Below, piece after piece: positions 27,896-34,667 of a stretch of 34,667 bases of DNA. The DNA is from Ghiorsea sp. Lineage in GTDB: Bacteria > Pseudomonadota > Zetaproteobacteria > Mariprofundales > Mariprofundaceae. The notes under the pieces were generated by a model that was not told where the DNA came from, searched no databases, and worked only from the letters and a program-made list of their open reading frames with translations. Within the stretch, counting starts at the first letter, position 1. Every line of letters starts with the position of its first letter. The stretch lies in NCBI GenBank assembly GCA_027080505.1, contig JALWRX010000122.1, positions 1 through 34,667 on the forward strand. The letters run 5' to 3'. The translations under genes and the position numbers were made by a program.

Positions 27896-28257
27896 TGCAA
27901 AGCCCCTTTATTCCAGGCGTAAATATATCCAACCAAAAGAATCAGTAAAAACAACATCATTTCGATAAAGCCAAAAATACCGATTTGATCCAAGACGACA
28001 GCCCAAGGGAAAAGGAATGCTGTTTCTAAATCAAAAACCACAAAAAGAATTGCCACAAGGTAAAAACGAACATCGAAATGCATACGCGCATCTTCAAACG
28101 CTTCAAAGCCGCATTCATATGCTGAAAGCTTTTCTGCATCAGGTCGCTGTTCAGCAACCACCATGGTTAACACCAAGGGCACAACACCCATGCCTAATGC
28201 TATTAAAATAAATATAAAAATTGGCACATAATTGCTGGCCAAATAATCGAGCCCCAT
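27886..28257 (-). CDS. nuoA: NADH-quinone oxidoreductase subunit A
   Basis: This is a 123-residue, three-helix membrane subunit (ND3), first gene of the operon. The loop [20 protein letters not shown] carries the conserved Cys49 that moves between active and deactive states in some complexes. [13 protein letters not shown] follows in the second helix. I place the start at the ATG 28255-28257, which has a GGGAG ribosome site and gives the usual N-terminus ([13 protein letters not shown]). A GTG 14 codons further upstream (28297-28299) is open but lacks a good site and would add an atypical, Cys-containing leader. Confidence 0.93.
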   Translation of the reverse strand: MGLDYLASNYVPIFIFILIALGMGVVPLVLTMVVAEQRPDAEKLSAYECGFEAFEDARMHFDVRFYLVAILFVVFDLETAFLFPWAVVLDQIGIFGFIEMMLFLLILLVGYIYAWNKGALQWE

Positions 28258-28316
28258 GCTATCTCCCTCACATTTTTGACATAATGTTCCTACAGACACC
28301 TTCTCTCGCGGTCGGA

Positions 28317-28345
28317 TTGCTAAAGCAGAGACTAGGCTGTGTCAA
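28317..28345 (-). promoter_or_regulatory. Candidate sigma-70 promoter of the nuo operon
   Basis: On the minus strand a perfect TTGACA (28340-28345) is followed after 17 bp by TAGCAA (28317-28322), a weak -10 with three of six matches. Transcription would start near 28310 and give a leader of about 50 nt before the preferred nuoA ATG, which carries a GGGAG ribosome site. A short TGTCA/TGACA inverted repeat (28340-28357) overlaps the -35. Activator dependence is possible but unproven. Confidence 0.45.
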
Positions 28346-28423
28346 TTTTTTGTGACATACAACACGCTGAGAACACGTATGCAAAAGTGATAGAATTGCT
28401 CGGAAATACAAGTTTTAAAACAT

Positions 28424-28453
28424 AAAAAAGGGTCTCACTTTTATGAGACCCTT
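28424..28453 (-). terminator. Intrinsic terminator downstream of the RND operon
   Basis: A 10-bp perfect stem (AAGGGTCTCA / TGAGACCCTT, arms 28444-28453 and 28428-28437) with a 6-nt loop is followed on the minus strand by further T residues (28427-28424), giving a run of six with the stem end. It lies about 110 nt past the RND stop codon and 11 nt past the CU-rich hairpin. It would end either the efflux mRNA or a small RNA from this spot. Confidence 0.85.
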
Positions 28454-28476
28454 AATCAATATCTGTCTGGTGCTGA

Positions 28477-28494
28477 GGAGGGAGGGGAGGGAGG
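28477..28494 (+). repeat. Purine mirror repeat, potential G-quadruplex or triplex
   Basis: GGAGGGAGGGGAGGGAGG is all-purine, reads the same in both directions on one strand (mirror repeat), and is also two copies of GGAGGGAGG. It has five G-runs of 2, 3, 4, 3 and 2. It occupies almost the whole loop of the 28465-28505 hairpin. Confidence 0.8.
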
Positions 28495-28562
28495 TAGCAC
28501 CAGACCCTGCGAACTATAAAGCCCCTCTATGACTTTAGCGTGAAAGAAAAATTAAGATTTCA

Positions 28563-31500
28563 TCATCTTGCAGAACGCCTTGATTGAAACAAGGATTTAA
28601 CATCCAAAGCAATCGCCAAAGTGGCTGGGATTGCAAATAGCGTAATTACAGTGGAGAAAATCAAACCCCATGATAATGCCAAAGCCATAGGTGCTACAAA
28701 GGGGTCAAACCCACCCCAACCATAAGCCGTGGGCAATAAACCCACCACGGTGGTAATTGCCGTTAACATCACCGCCCTAAACCTACGTTTACCACCATGC
28801 ACAATGGCTTCAAACCAAGGTTTTCCTTCTTCAAATTCACGCTGAATAAGAACTGCCAACACCAATGATGAGTTCACCACCACCCCTGTTAATGCCACAA
28901 AACCCATCAACGACATAAAGGACAATGGCTGACCATGTAAAAATAACCCCACGACAATACCAATCACACCAAAGGGAATAGCAAACATCACCAAGAATGG
29001 ATAAGCAATGCGATTAAATTGAATCGCCAAGATCACAAAGATACCAATCAAGGCAAAAATAAAACTAAAGACCAAGCCTTGTACCGACTCATCTGTTTTT
29101 TCTTGCTCACCACCCATTACATACTTGACACGGGCAGGGTCTTGCGAACTTAACCACTCTGAATCTTTATTTTTCACTAGGTCATTCAATTCTTTTGATG
29201 TGATGACATCTTCATCCACCTCAGCCGTAACATTCAAAACACGCAGACCATCTTTATGCCTTAAGCTTGTTAAACCTGGAACCTGCTTAAAAGTCGCCAC
29301 TTTTTCTAATGGAACAAGCCCTCCTTGACGATTAGGAATCAGCAACTGCTCTAATGTATGTACATTTTGTTGCGCCTGCTCAGGAAAACGAATGGTTACA
29401 TCAACCTCTTCAACCCCCTGCTTCAAGGTTGATACGGGAATACCATCAAAAGCAGCCCTAACACTTGTCGCAATTGATGCTAAATCAATATTGGCATAAG
29501 CTGCCAACTTCCTGTCAACTTCAATATGTATTTCAGGCGAACCTTCACGCAATCCACTCTCCACGGAATGTACACCATCAATCCCCTGTAATAATGCCAT
29601 CAAAGCCTTGCCTGATTTTATTCTATCTGTATCTGTGCCTGTAATTTCAACTTGTAATGCACGTCCTGTTGGTGGGCCCCCTTTAAGCATAACATAATTA
29701 ATATCCACATCAGGAAACTTCCCTGCCAATCCTGCTTTTACATCATCCATCACCGCATAGGCCGAAACATCTCTATGCGCAAACGATATTAAAATCACTT
29801 TTAAGTAACCAAACCTATCTCCAATTTGTTTAAGCGACTCTTGTTCATTAGCTGCATTATCCCCTGCTACACCTACTGTGGTTTCCAACAAATCTTCTGG
29901 CACATGTTTGCGAACTTCTTTATCAATCGCCAACAATGTTTGCCGTGTTTCAGCCAATGAAGAACCTGCAGGTAAAGTAACCTGTAAATAAAACTGATCT
30001 TCAGCACCTGGAGGAAACAACTGAAACTTCACTATACCAGCCAAAGCTATCGAACCAATAAATGCTGCTACAGTTAAAGCAACGGTAACATAACGCAAAC
30101 GCAAAGCTTTACGCAATAAAAATTCATACACATTGGTCAACCAAACAAGCATCTTACGCTCTTTAGGGTGTTTATTAGGATTGGCAAAATCAGCAACATG
30201 GTTTGGTAAGATAAAAATAGCTTCCAACCAAGAAAACATTAACAAAATCACTACAACAACTGGAATTGAGTAAACAAACTTACCAATAATACCGTCCATA
30301 AACATCATCGGTAAAAAAGCAACCACTGTAGTCAACACTGTAGCAGTCACTGGCCCTAACAGCTCTTGCGTTCCTTTAATGGCTGCATCTGTAGGCGACA
30401 AGCCCTTTTCCATATGGTAAGTCGCATTCTCGCCAATAATAATGGCATCATCCACCATCAAACCCAACACAATGATAAACCCAAACATGGTCAATAGGTT
30501 TAAAGTTGTACCCATTAAGAATAACACCAGCAAACCTGAGAAAAAGATAATGGGCAGCCCCCACGCTGTGGTAAAAGCCACCGAGGGTCTTAAGAATGCA
30601 AATAACGTTAACAATACCAATACCAAACCAATCGCACCATTGCTGGTCAACACATCCAAGCGAACACGTGTATTGATTGAAAAATCTTTATATGCACGCA
30701 CCTGAATTTCTTCACCATAATGCTTGGGAATCAGAGGTAAATAAGCACGTACATGATCCACAACATCAATAATATCCGCATCCCCTTTTTTCACGACCGT
30801 GAAGTTAATAGCGGGTTCACCCATAGCATCGACATAACGCCTAGGCTTCTCCAACGTTTGGGTGACATCAGCAATATCTGACAAATACAGTGCCTGACCA
30901 AATTCATTGGCTCGTATAACCAATGAAGCTGCATCTTTAGCTGATGTAAACTCACCGTTAACTCGAATGGTTTTAATACCTTCCTTTGTATTGAGCTGTC
31001 CCCCTGGTGCATTCACATTCCACTTTTTGATAAGCGCAATCACATCGTCCGTAGATACACGGTATTGCTGCATTTTTTCTGGGTTCAACGTGATACGAAT
31101 TTCTTCTTTTCTGTCACCAAAAACATTTACCTTAGACACACCAGGTAAAGCTAATAAGTCGTCTTCAATTTTGTTGGCTATATGTTTTAATTTCAACGCT
31201 GGAATATCACCAAAAATTGAAAGCGAAATAACGGGGGTTTGTTCAGATTTAATCTCTTTTACAAAAGGGTCTGCAGGCAAATCATCAGGTAAAACTGCGC
31301 GATTAACCGCTTGCTGCACATCAGATACAAACCTAGAGCGATCGGTATAGTTCGGGTCAATCTCAATTAAGATCTCCATAGTACCTGGATAGGATGTGGA
31401 TGTGGTTTTCTTTATCCCATCAATGCCCTTAAGCTCACGTTCAATAGGCATGGTTACCAATTGCTCAAGTTCTTGTGGTGATGCACCAGGATAAGCTGCA

Positions 31501-31646
31501 CCAATTACTACCAAATCAAAGTTCACACTAGGAAATGCTTCACGTTGAATATTCATGGCTGCATAAATACCACCTAGCAATAACATGCCCGATAACATAT
31601 TCACTAAAAGACCGCGCCTTACAAAAAATGCAATCATATTATTCAT
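28563..31646 (-). CDS. RND-family efflux permease (HAE1/AcrB-like)
   Basis: This 1027-residue inner-membrane transporter has the twofold RND layout: helix 1 at about 10-30, a large periplasmic pore/porter loop, helices 2-6, a second periplasmic loop from about 555, and the last helices to the C-terminus. The proton-relay acids are Asp399-Asp400 in GLMVDDAIIIGEN. At the place in helix 10 where AcrB has its essential Lys, the sequence reads VVVNSSLVL, so Asn replaces Lys, as in many VNNA-type relatives. It lacks heavy-metal CzcA marks, and the substrate is unknown. It overlaps the tolC-like stop by 4 nt. No membrane-fusion adaptor gene is present, which is odd for this class. Confidence 0.88.
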   Translation of the reverse strand: MNNMIAFFVRRGLLVNMLSGMLLLGGIYAAMNIQREAFPSVNFDLVVIGAAYPGASPQELEQLVTMPIERELKGIDGIKKTTSTSYPGTMEILIEIDPNYTDRSRFVSDVQQAVNRAVLPDDLPADPFVKEIKSEQTPVISLSIFGDIPALKLKHIANKIEDDLLALPGVSKVNVFGDRKEEIRITLNPEKMQQYRVSTDDVIALIKKWNVNAPGGQLNTKEGIKTIRVNGEFTSAKDAASLVIRANEFGQALYLSDIADVTQTLEKPRRYVDAMGEPAINFTVVKKGDADIIDVVDHVRAYLPLIPKHYGEEIQVRAYKDFSINTRVRLDVLTSNGAIGLVLVLLTLFAFLRPSVAFTTAWGLPIIFFSGLLVLFLMGTTLNLLTMFGFIIVLGLMVDDAIIIGENATYHMEKGLSPTDAAIKGTQELLGPVTATVLTTVVAFLPMMFMDGIIGKFVYSIPVVVVILLMFSWLEAIFILPNHVADFANPNKHPKERKMLVWLTNVYEFLLRKALRLRYVTVALTVAAFIGSIALAGIVKFQLFPPGAEDQFYLQVTLPAGSSLAETRQTLLAIDKEVRKHVPEDLLETTVGVAGDNAANEQESLKQIGDRFGYLKVILISFAHRDVSAYAVMDDVKAGLAGKFPDVDINYVMLKGGPPTGRALQVEITGTDTDRIKSGKALMALLQGIDGVHSVESGLREGSPEIHIEVDRKLAAYANIDLASIATSVRAAFDGIPVSTLKQGVEEVDVTIRFPEQAQQNVHTLEQLLIPNRQGGLVPLEKVATFKQVPGLTSLRHKDGLRVLNVTAEVDEDVITSKELNDLVKNKDSEWLSSQDPARVKYVMGGEQEKTDESVQGLVFSFIFALIGIFVILAIQFNRIAYPFLVMFAIPFGVIGIVVGLFLHGQPLSFMSLMGFVALTGVVVNSSLVLAVLIQREFEEGKPWFEAIVHGGKRRFRAVMLTAITTVVGLLPTAYGWGGFDPFVAPMALALSWGLIFSTVITLFAIPATLAIALDVKSLFQSRRSAR

Positions 31647-33121
31647 TGCACATCCCCTTGTGTTTGTCCTAACAATTCTGGCAATTCACCCACAGCCAAA
31701 GCCAACTTATACTCTGTCAAACCAAGACTAACTCGCTGGATAGCTTCGCGAAGCTGCGCTGCTCTTAAATCACCTTCAAACTGAATCACGGCTGATGTTG
31801 GCGTTCGTCCTTTTTGATAACGCTCCATTTCTGCTTGATACTTTTTCTTTTCAGCTTTCACTTGTGCCTTTGATGCTTTAAGCGTGATTTTAGCACTGTG
31901 CAAGTCATTCAACAGCGTGGCAATTTCTGTCTGCAAATCCATCAAAGCTTTTCGACGTTCAATATTAATACCCTCCAGCGCCAACACACCTTTTTGCACC
32001 GCAGCATGACTACTTTTATTGTCCAATACGTCACTAAACTCAACACTGATGCCGATATATCTATCATGTACAGGATTAAAACCTTTAGTAAAAGCTGTGC
32101 CAGCATTACCATCCAAAGCTCGAGTACCCACCTGCCCAATCAAGTCCAACTGATAATCATCCGATGTTTGCGCTAAACTTAACTGTGCTTCTGCTGCCTT
32201 ATATTGTGCCGCTAATACTTGGAAAACAGGGCGTTTAGACTCTGCTTTAGCCAACATTTGAGATACGGACTGTAATTGAATCTTGGGGGAGTTAAACTTC
32301 ACAACAAGTGGGGTATTCGCCTCTTGATACATCAGACGATTCAATGCTGTTTGTGCCGCTCGTTTTTCAGCCTTGGCTTGCGCCAACTGCAGCTTTCTCG
32401 CCGCCAATAATGCTTCAGTCTGGTAACGATCTGCTTTTTCTACCAAACCAAAACTCTCTCGCTTCTTTTGATTTTCTAAAAGCTGAGTTGCCCGCAATAC
32501 CGCATCCTTGGCGAGTTTCAAAGATAAATCACTCAACACAAATTGGGCATACATACCAATTGCCTGACCTGCAATTTGTTCTTTAAGCAAGGCAATACGC
32601 AGTTGTGCCGCTTTCTCTTCTTCTGCACTGGCTTCTTTTTGATACCTATAATTGGGATTACCTGAACCAGCAACCAAGGGATAACGGTATATTAAATCAA
32701 TTTGATGTTGGTATTGTGGGTTGGGTGTGCTTTGGAATGCTGGGATAACTGAAGCTGGGTAAATCAGTTCGGCACGATTATATAATAGTGTTCCTGTTAA
32801 TGTGCTACCATTCTCAAAAGGCTGAACAACTTGACCTGAAATAAATGCTGCATTGGTTTCTGTAGGCGCAAAAGGATTGGTTGTTGGCGCGCTTTCATTG
32901 CTTAAGCCAATGCTTGCGCCATAATGCATATCCAGAGCCCCATCAAGCTGCATACTATTGGCACGCTGAATATTCACTTGCACACTTGAAGCTTGCAAAT
33001 CTGGACTTTTTGCAAACACATTGCTTAATACATCTGATAAAGATAATACTTTTGCCTGTACCGGTATTTGCAACACAAAACACAAACAAGCCGTCATCCA
33101 TATTTTCCCTGCTCTATTCAC
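31643..33121 (-). CDS. TolC-family outer-membrane efflux channel
   Basis: This 492-residue protein has a signal peptide (cleavage after Ala23, IPVQA|KV). It has no lipobox in the right place, so it is not an OprM-like lipoprotein. The mature part starts LSLSDVLSNVFAKSPDL, the classic first helix of the TolC fold. Two long coiled-coil regions follow, at about 165-265 and 380-470 (AKAEKRAAQTALNRLMYQEA; KAQVKAEKKKYQAEMERYQK), as the pseudo-duplicated barrel/tunnel needs. Start is a GTG with a GAGG site; the 5' leader of about 70 nt follows the operator region. It is the first gene of the efflux unit, coupled to the permease by ATGA. Confidence 0.88.
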   Translation of the reverse strand: MNRAGKIWMTACLCFVLQIPVQAKVLSLSDVLSNVFAKSPDLQASSVQVNIQRANSMQLDGALDMHYGASIGLSNESAPTTNPFAPTETNAAFISGQVVQPFENGSTLTGTLLYNRAELIYPASVIPAFQSTPNPQYQHQIDLIYRYPLVAGSGNPNYRYQKEASAEEEKAAQLRIALLKEQIAGQAIGMYAQFVLSDLSLKLAKDAVLRATQLLENQKKRESFGLVEKADRYQTEALLAARKLQLAQAKAEKRAAQTALNRLMYQEANTPLVVKFNSPKIQLQSVSQMLAKAESKRPVFQVLAAQYKAAEAQLSLAQTSDDYQLDLIGQVGTRALDGNAGTAFTKGFNPVHDRYIGISVEFSDVLDNKSSHAAVQKGVLALEGINIERRKALMDLQTEIATLLNDLHSAKITLKASKAQVKAEKKKYQAEMERYQKGRTPTSAVIQFEGDLRAAQLREAIQRVSLGLTEYKLALAVGELPELLGQTQGDVQ

Positions 33122-33197
33122 ACTATCACCTCATTGCTTGTTCACTATAGTTGGCTTCTATGAAAACAAAAACATATTGCGAACATTAGAATAATAG

Positions 33198-33226
33198 TTG
33201 ATAAGGTCAACTATTGATTTAGTCAA
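33198..33226. promoter_or_regulatory. Two tandem TTGA-N5-TCAA operators overlapping divergent promoters
   Basis: TTGA-TAAGG-TCAA (33198-33210) and TTGA-TTTAG-TCAA (33214-33226) lie 16 bp apart. The first sits in a longer perfect 9-bp inverted repeat (33193-33215) and the second in or next to a 7-bp one (33213-33231). On the minus strand they coincide exactly with a promoter candidate for the efflux genes: TTGACT (33221-33226), 17 bp, TATCAA (33198-33203). On the plus strand TTGCGA (33177-33182), 17 bp, GATAAG (33200-33205) could serve marR. The symmetry fits dimeric MarR proteins. A repressor bound here would shut both directions. Confidence 0.65.
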
Positions 33227-33240
33227 TCAATTTCACTAAT

Positions 33241-33714
33241 ATGCGGCACATGGATGATTTGCAATGCGATAATATAAAAATTGGTCAACTCATGCCGCTA
33301 GTAGGGCATTTGATGTGTTATGTGCGCCAACAAACTAGCCAAGCCTATGCCGAGCTAGATTATGATATTACACCTGAAGCTGCTGATGCCCTAATGGTTA
33401 TCCAGCATTTTGATGGGCTGCCGCAAAAGAAACTGGCTCATATACTCGGCAAAGATAAAGCATCCATCACTCGCCTACTCAACAGCTTGGTCAAGTGCCA
33501 GTTAGTAGAACGCATTCAAGATTTAGAAGATAGGCGCATCATTCGCGCCCATATCACCGAAGAAGGCAAGGCTGTGTTTCAAAAAATACTGCCTAAGCTT
33601 CATGCGCTTAGCGACCTTGCTTTAGCAGGAATCAACGAACAAGATTTCAGTGTTCTACTGCAAACCATGACAACCATTGTTCACAACACCAGCGCACCGT
33701 GCTGTAATTCCTGA
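33241..33714 (+). CDS. MarR-family transcriptional regulator
   Basis: This 157-residue winged-helix protein is likely the repressor of the divergent tolC-RND operon and of itself. A helix-turn-helix lies at about 60-86 (LPQKKLAHILGKDKASITRL). The wing carries the family signature DLEDRRIIRAHITEEGK at 94-110, including the Asp97-Arg98-Arg99 group. Dimerisation helices are at both ends. A Cys pair near the C-terminus (APCCNS) and Cys9 and Cys26 could act in thiol or metal sensing, but this is speculative. No clear ribosome site precedes ATG 33241. A second ATG at 33250 is an alternative. The gene converges with the cytochrome b gene, 17 nt away. Confidence 0.88.
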   Translation: MRHMDDLQCDNIKIGQLMPLVGHLMCYVRQQTSQAYAELDYDITPEAADALMVIQHFDGLPQKKLAHILGKDKASITRLLNSLVKCQLVERIQDLEDRRIIRAHITEEGKAVFQKILPKLHALSDLALAGINEQDFSVLLQTMTTIVHNTSAPCCNS

Positions 33715-33731
33715 TTAGTGTTAACAGACTC

Positions 33732-34310
33732 CTAGCGTTCTTTATAACCTGTAAACATAGAGCGTACTAAATTTTCTCCATGTTGTTTCATTGCTACAAA
33801 TACACCCAAAATATGCGCGGCAATTAAAACCAACATCACGTTTGGTAATTCATAATGAATAAATTTAGCCAAATCACCCATGCTATCTGAAATAGAAAGC
33901 CCTAACGCCCAAACAGGACCAGTGTACTCACTCCAGCCCAATAAAGTTAAACCTGAAAAAGTTAGAACCACTAAGCCTCCAAGCAATGCAAATACCATGG
34001 CTCCACCCAAAGGGTTATGACCCATATAATGCTTTTCATGTTTATTACTTAGAATCGCCTTGAAGTTTTCAATGTATTCCGATGGTGAAAAAATAAAGCT
34101 AGAGAACCGGGCATATTTTGAGCCAATGAAGCCCCATATAATTCGCGTAACAACCAGTGTCGTAATAAAGTAACCCAACCACTCATGTACTTCATCCAAG
34201 TCATAGGTTTCATTATAACCATAAGCAGCCGTTAAATACGCTGCCGTAAAACTTAACACTAAACTCCAGTGAAAAAATCGAACAAATAAATCCCAAACTT
34301 TTTCTTTCAT
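33732..34310 (-). CDS. Cytochrome b561-type diheme membrane protein
   Basis: This protein has four predicted membrane helices and 192 residues from ATG 34308-34310. It belongs to the bacterial/NiFe-hydrogenase-type cytochrome b family. Likely heme ligands are His14 (RFFHWSLV), His42 (VHEWLGY), His152 (FIHYELP) and His166 (AAHILGVF). GHNPLGGAMVFALLGGLVVL near residue 97 and the C-terminal KQHGENLVRSMFTGY are characteristic. A GTG four codons earlier (34320-34322) is also open and has a GGGG stretch nearby, so the start is not certain. It lies 76 nt downstream of a DHC-like cytochrome c gene on the same strand, so the pair likely passes electrons between quinone and periplasmic c hemes. The exact partner is unknown. 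Confidence 0.85.
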   Translation of the reverse strand: MKEKVWDLFVRFFHWSLVLSFTAAYLTAAYGYNETYDLDEVHEWLGYFITTLVVTRIIWGFIGSKYARFSSFIFSPSEYIENFKAILSNKHEKHYMGHNPLGGAMVFALLGGLVVLTFSGLTLLGWSEYTGPVWALGLSISDSMGDLAKFIHYELPNVMLVLIAAHILGVFVAMKQHGENLVRSMFTGYKER

Positions 34311-34386
34311 CTTTACAACCACCCCAGTTTTTATTTTTTTATTTTAAATGTTCAACCTCAAACTACGCTTATGTTAAACTGTTAAA

Positions 34387-34667
34387 TTAGTCTTCCCAGT
34401 AACCATAACCTGGAATGCGAATCCCTCGCTCGCCATAGTTGCCACGTTCCGCACCAGTATGACATGCCGCACAATTACTCAAGGTGCGTACTTTAGAATT
34501 ACCTTGCACCATACGTTTTGGAATTTCACCATGTTCTCGCTTGAAATAGCGCAGCTCAGTAATTCGCAATGGTGATTCACCTTTAGAAAAGCGCAACAAA
34601 CGTTTGCCTTTCTTATCGGCAGCATACGTTTTTAAATATGCCAAAATAGATAATCTATCTTGCTCAT
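34387..34667 (-). CDS. DHC-like diheme cytochrome c, C-terminal part (cut by window edge)
   Basis: The reading frame is open from the window edge to the stop at 34387-34389, so only the last 93 or so residues are visible. They include one c-type heme motif, CAACH, in RTLSNCAACHTGAERGNYG, preceded by REHGEIPKRMV and followed by IRIPGYG. This arrangement matches the C-terminal half of DHC-type diheme cytochromes c (periplasmic electron carriers). The first heme site would lie outside the window. The neighbouring cytochrome b561 gene is a common companion of DHC. A TTG at 34642-34644 should not be taken as the start, since the frame continues upstream of it. Confidence 0.78.
   Translation of the reverse strand, partial: EQDRLSILAYLKTYAADKKGKRLLRFSKGESPLRITELRYFKREHGEIPKRMVQGNSKVRTLSNCAACHTGAERGNYGERGIRIPGYGYWED

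Larger units (their letters stand above)
28424..28510 (-). ncRNA. Candidate small RNA with CU-rich anti-Shine-Dalgarno loop (or 3' UTR element)
   Basis: On the minus strand a 10-bp perfect stem (GTCTGGTGCT / AGCACCAGAC, plus positions 28465-28474 and 28496-28505) encloses a 21-nt loop made only of C and U apart from its first base. The loop contains four overlapping CCUCC motifs, each complementary to the GGAGG core of ribosome binding sites. Eleven nt later comes the intrinsic terminator. A TATAGT at 28513-28518 is well placed as a -10, but no good -35 is seen. The RNA may therefore instead be processed from the end of the efflux mRNA. The layout resembles the alphaproteobacterial CcsR/cuckoo RNAs, whose hairpin loops carry anti-SD motifs (established family). 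Any relationship here is inference. Confidence 0.45.
28258..28562. other. 305-base gene-free region between nuoA and the RND operon
   Basis: No plausible gene is seen. From left to right (plus coordinates) it holds the nuo leader and promoter candidate (to 28345), about 75 bp of AT-rich sequence without recognised sites, the minus-strand terminator of the RND unit (28424-28453), the hairpin with the G-rich/CU-rich loop (28465-28505), and a short 3' untranslated stretch next to the RND stop codon. Confidence 0.7.

Noticed and set aside
28465-28505. Hairpin considered as a plus-strand terminator or tRNA arm
   Set aside because: No T-run follows on the plus strand, and there is no cloverleaf or anticodon arm. 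The 21-nt loop is too long for either.
30907-31350. 147-codon open frame on the plus strand
   Set aside because: Antisense to the RND permease, with no start signal or recognisable domain.
34387-34644. Short 85-residue cytochrome starting at TTG
   Set aside because: The frame remains open upstream to the window edge and a signal peptide is missing, so this is the tail of a longer protein.

Overview
The window is a dense stretch of a Gram-negative proteobacterial chromosome. The evidence is a complete 14-gene complex I operon (nuoA to nuoN), a heme/riboflavin/biotin cofactor cluster, PpiD, TolC/RND efflux, an envelope ABC system with a beta-barrel partner, and c/b-type cytochromes. Base composition looks moderately AT-rich and genes are tightly packed with many 4-nt ATGA overlaps. 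My best guess is an iron- or hydrogen-oxidising marine lineage such as the Zetaproteobacteria. That rests on overall gene content and feel, and nothing in the sequence proves it. I saw no tRNA, rRNA, CRISPR array, insertion sequence, integrase or phage gene.

Layout. (1) 1-7800, minus strand: ppiD - bioD - a PilZ-like gene of unknown role - hemE - ribE - ribBA - ribH - nusB (cut by the window edge), probably one long cofactor/housekeeping transcription unit. (2) 7801-7946: a divergent intergenic region with a 14-bp palindrome over the -35 of the rightward genes. (3) 7947-12910, plus strand: LolA-like periplasmic protein, two FtsX/LolC-E type permeases, a LolD-like ATPase and an outer-membrane beta-barrel. 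This five-gene unit looks like a trans-envelope lipid or lipoprotein carrier system of unknown cargo. (4) 12938-13887, minus: rnhB and a VanZ-family gene. (5) 13891-28345, minus: the nuo operon, with a promoter candidate upstream of nuoA and a strong intrinsic terminator just after nuoN. (6) 28258-28562: a 305-base gene-free region holding the nuo leader, the terminator of the next operon, and a hairpin whose loop on the minus strand carries four overlapping CCTCC (anti-Shine-Dalgarno) motifs. (7) 28563-33121, minus: an RND permease and its TolC-type outer-membrane channel, with no periplasmic adaptor gene. The divergent marR gene (33241-33714, plus) is separated from them by two tandem TTGA-N5-TCAA operators. 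(8) 33732-34667, minus: a cytochrome b561-type membrane protein and the 3' part of a DHC-like diheme cytochrome c.

How they fit: complex I couples NADH and quinone to proton translocation, and in a lithotroph it may run in reverse (inference). FMN from the rib genes and heme from hemE supply this redox machinery, and the cytochrome pair at the right edge is probably another quinone- or c-type electron branch. The most unusual items are the CU-rich-loop RNA candidate at 28424-28510, the Lol-like ABC/barrel locus, the adaptor-less MarR-controlled RND operon, and the PilZ-like protein inside the cofactor cluster.
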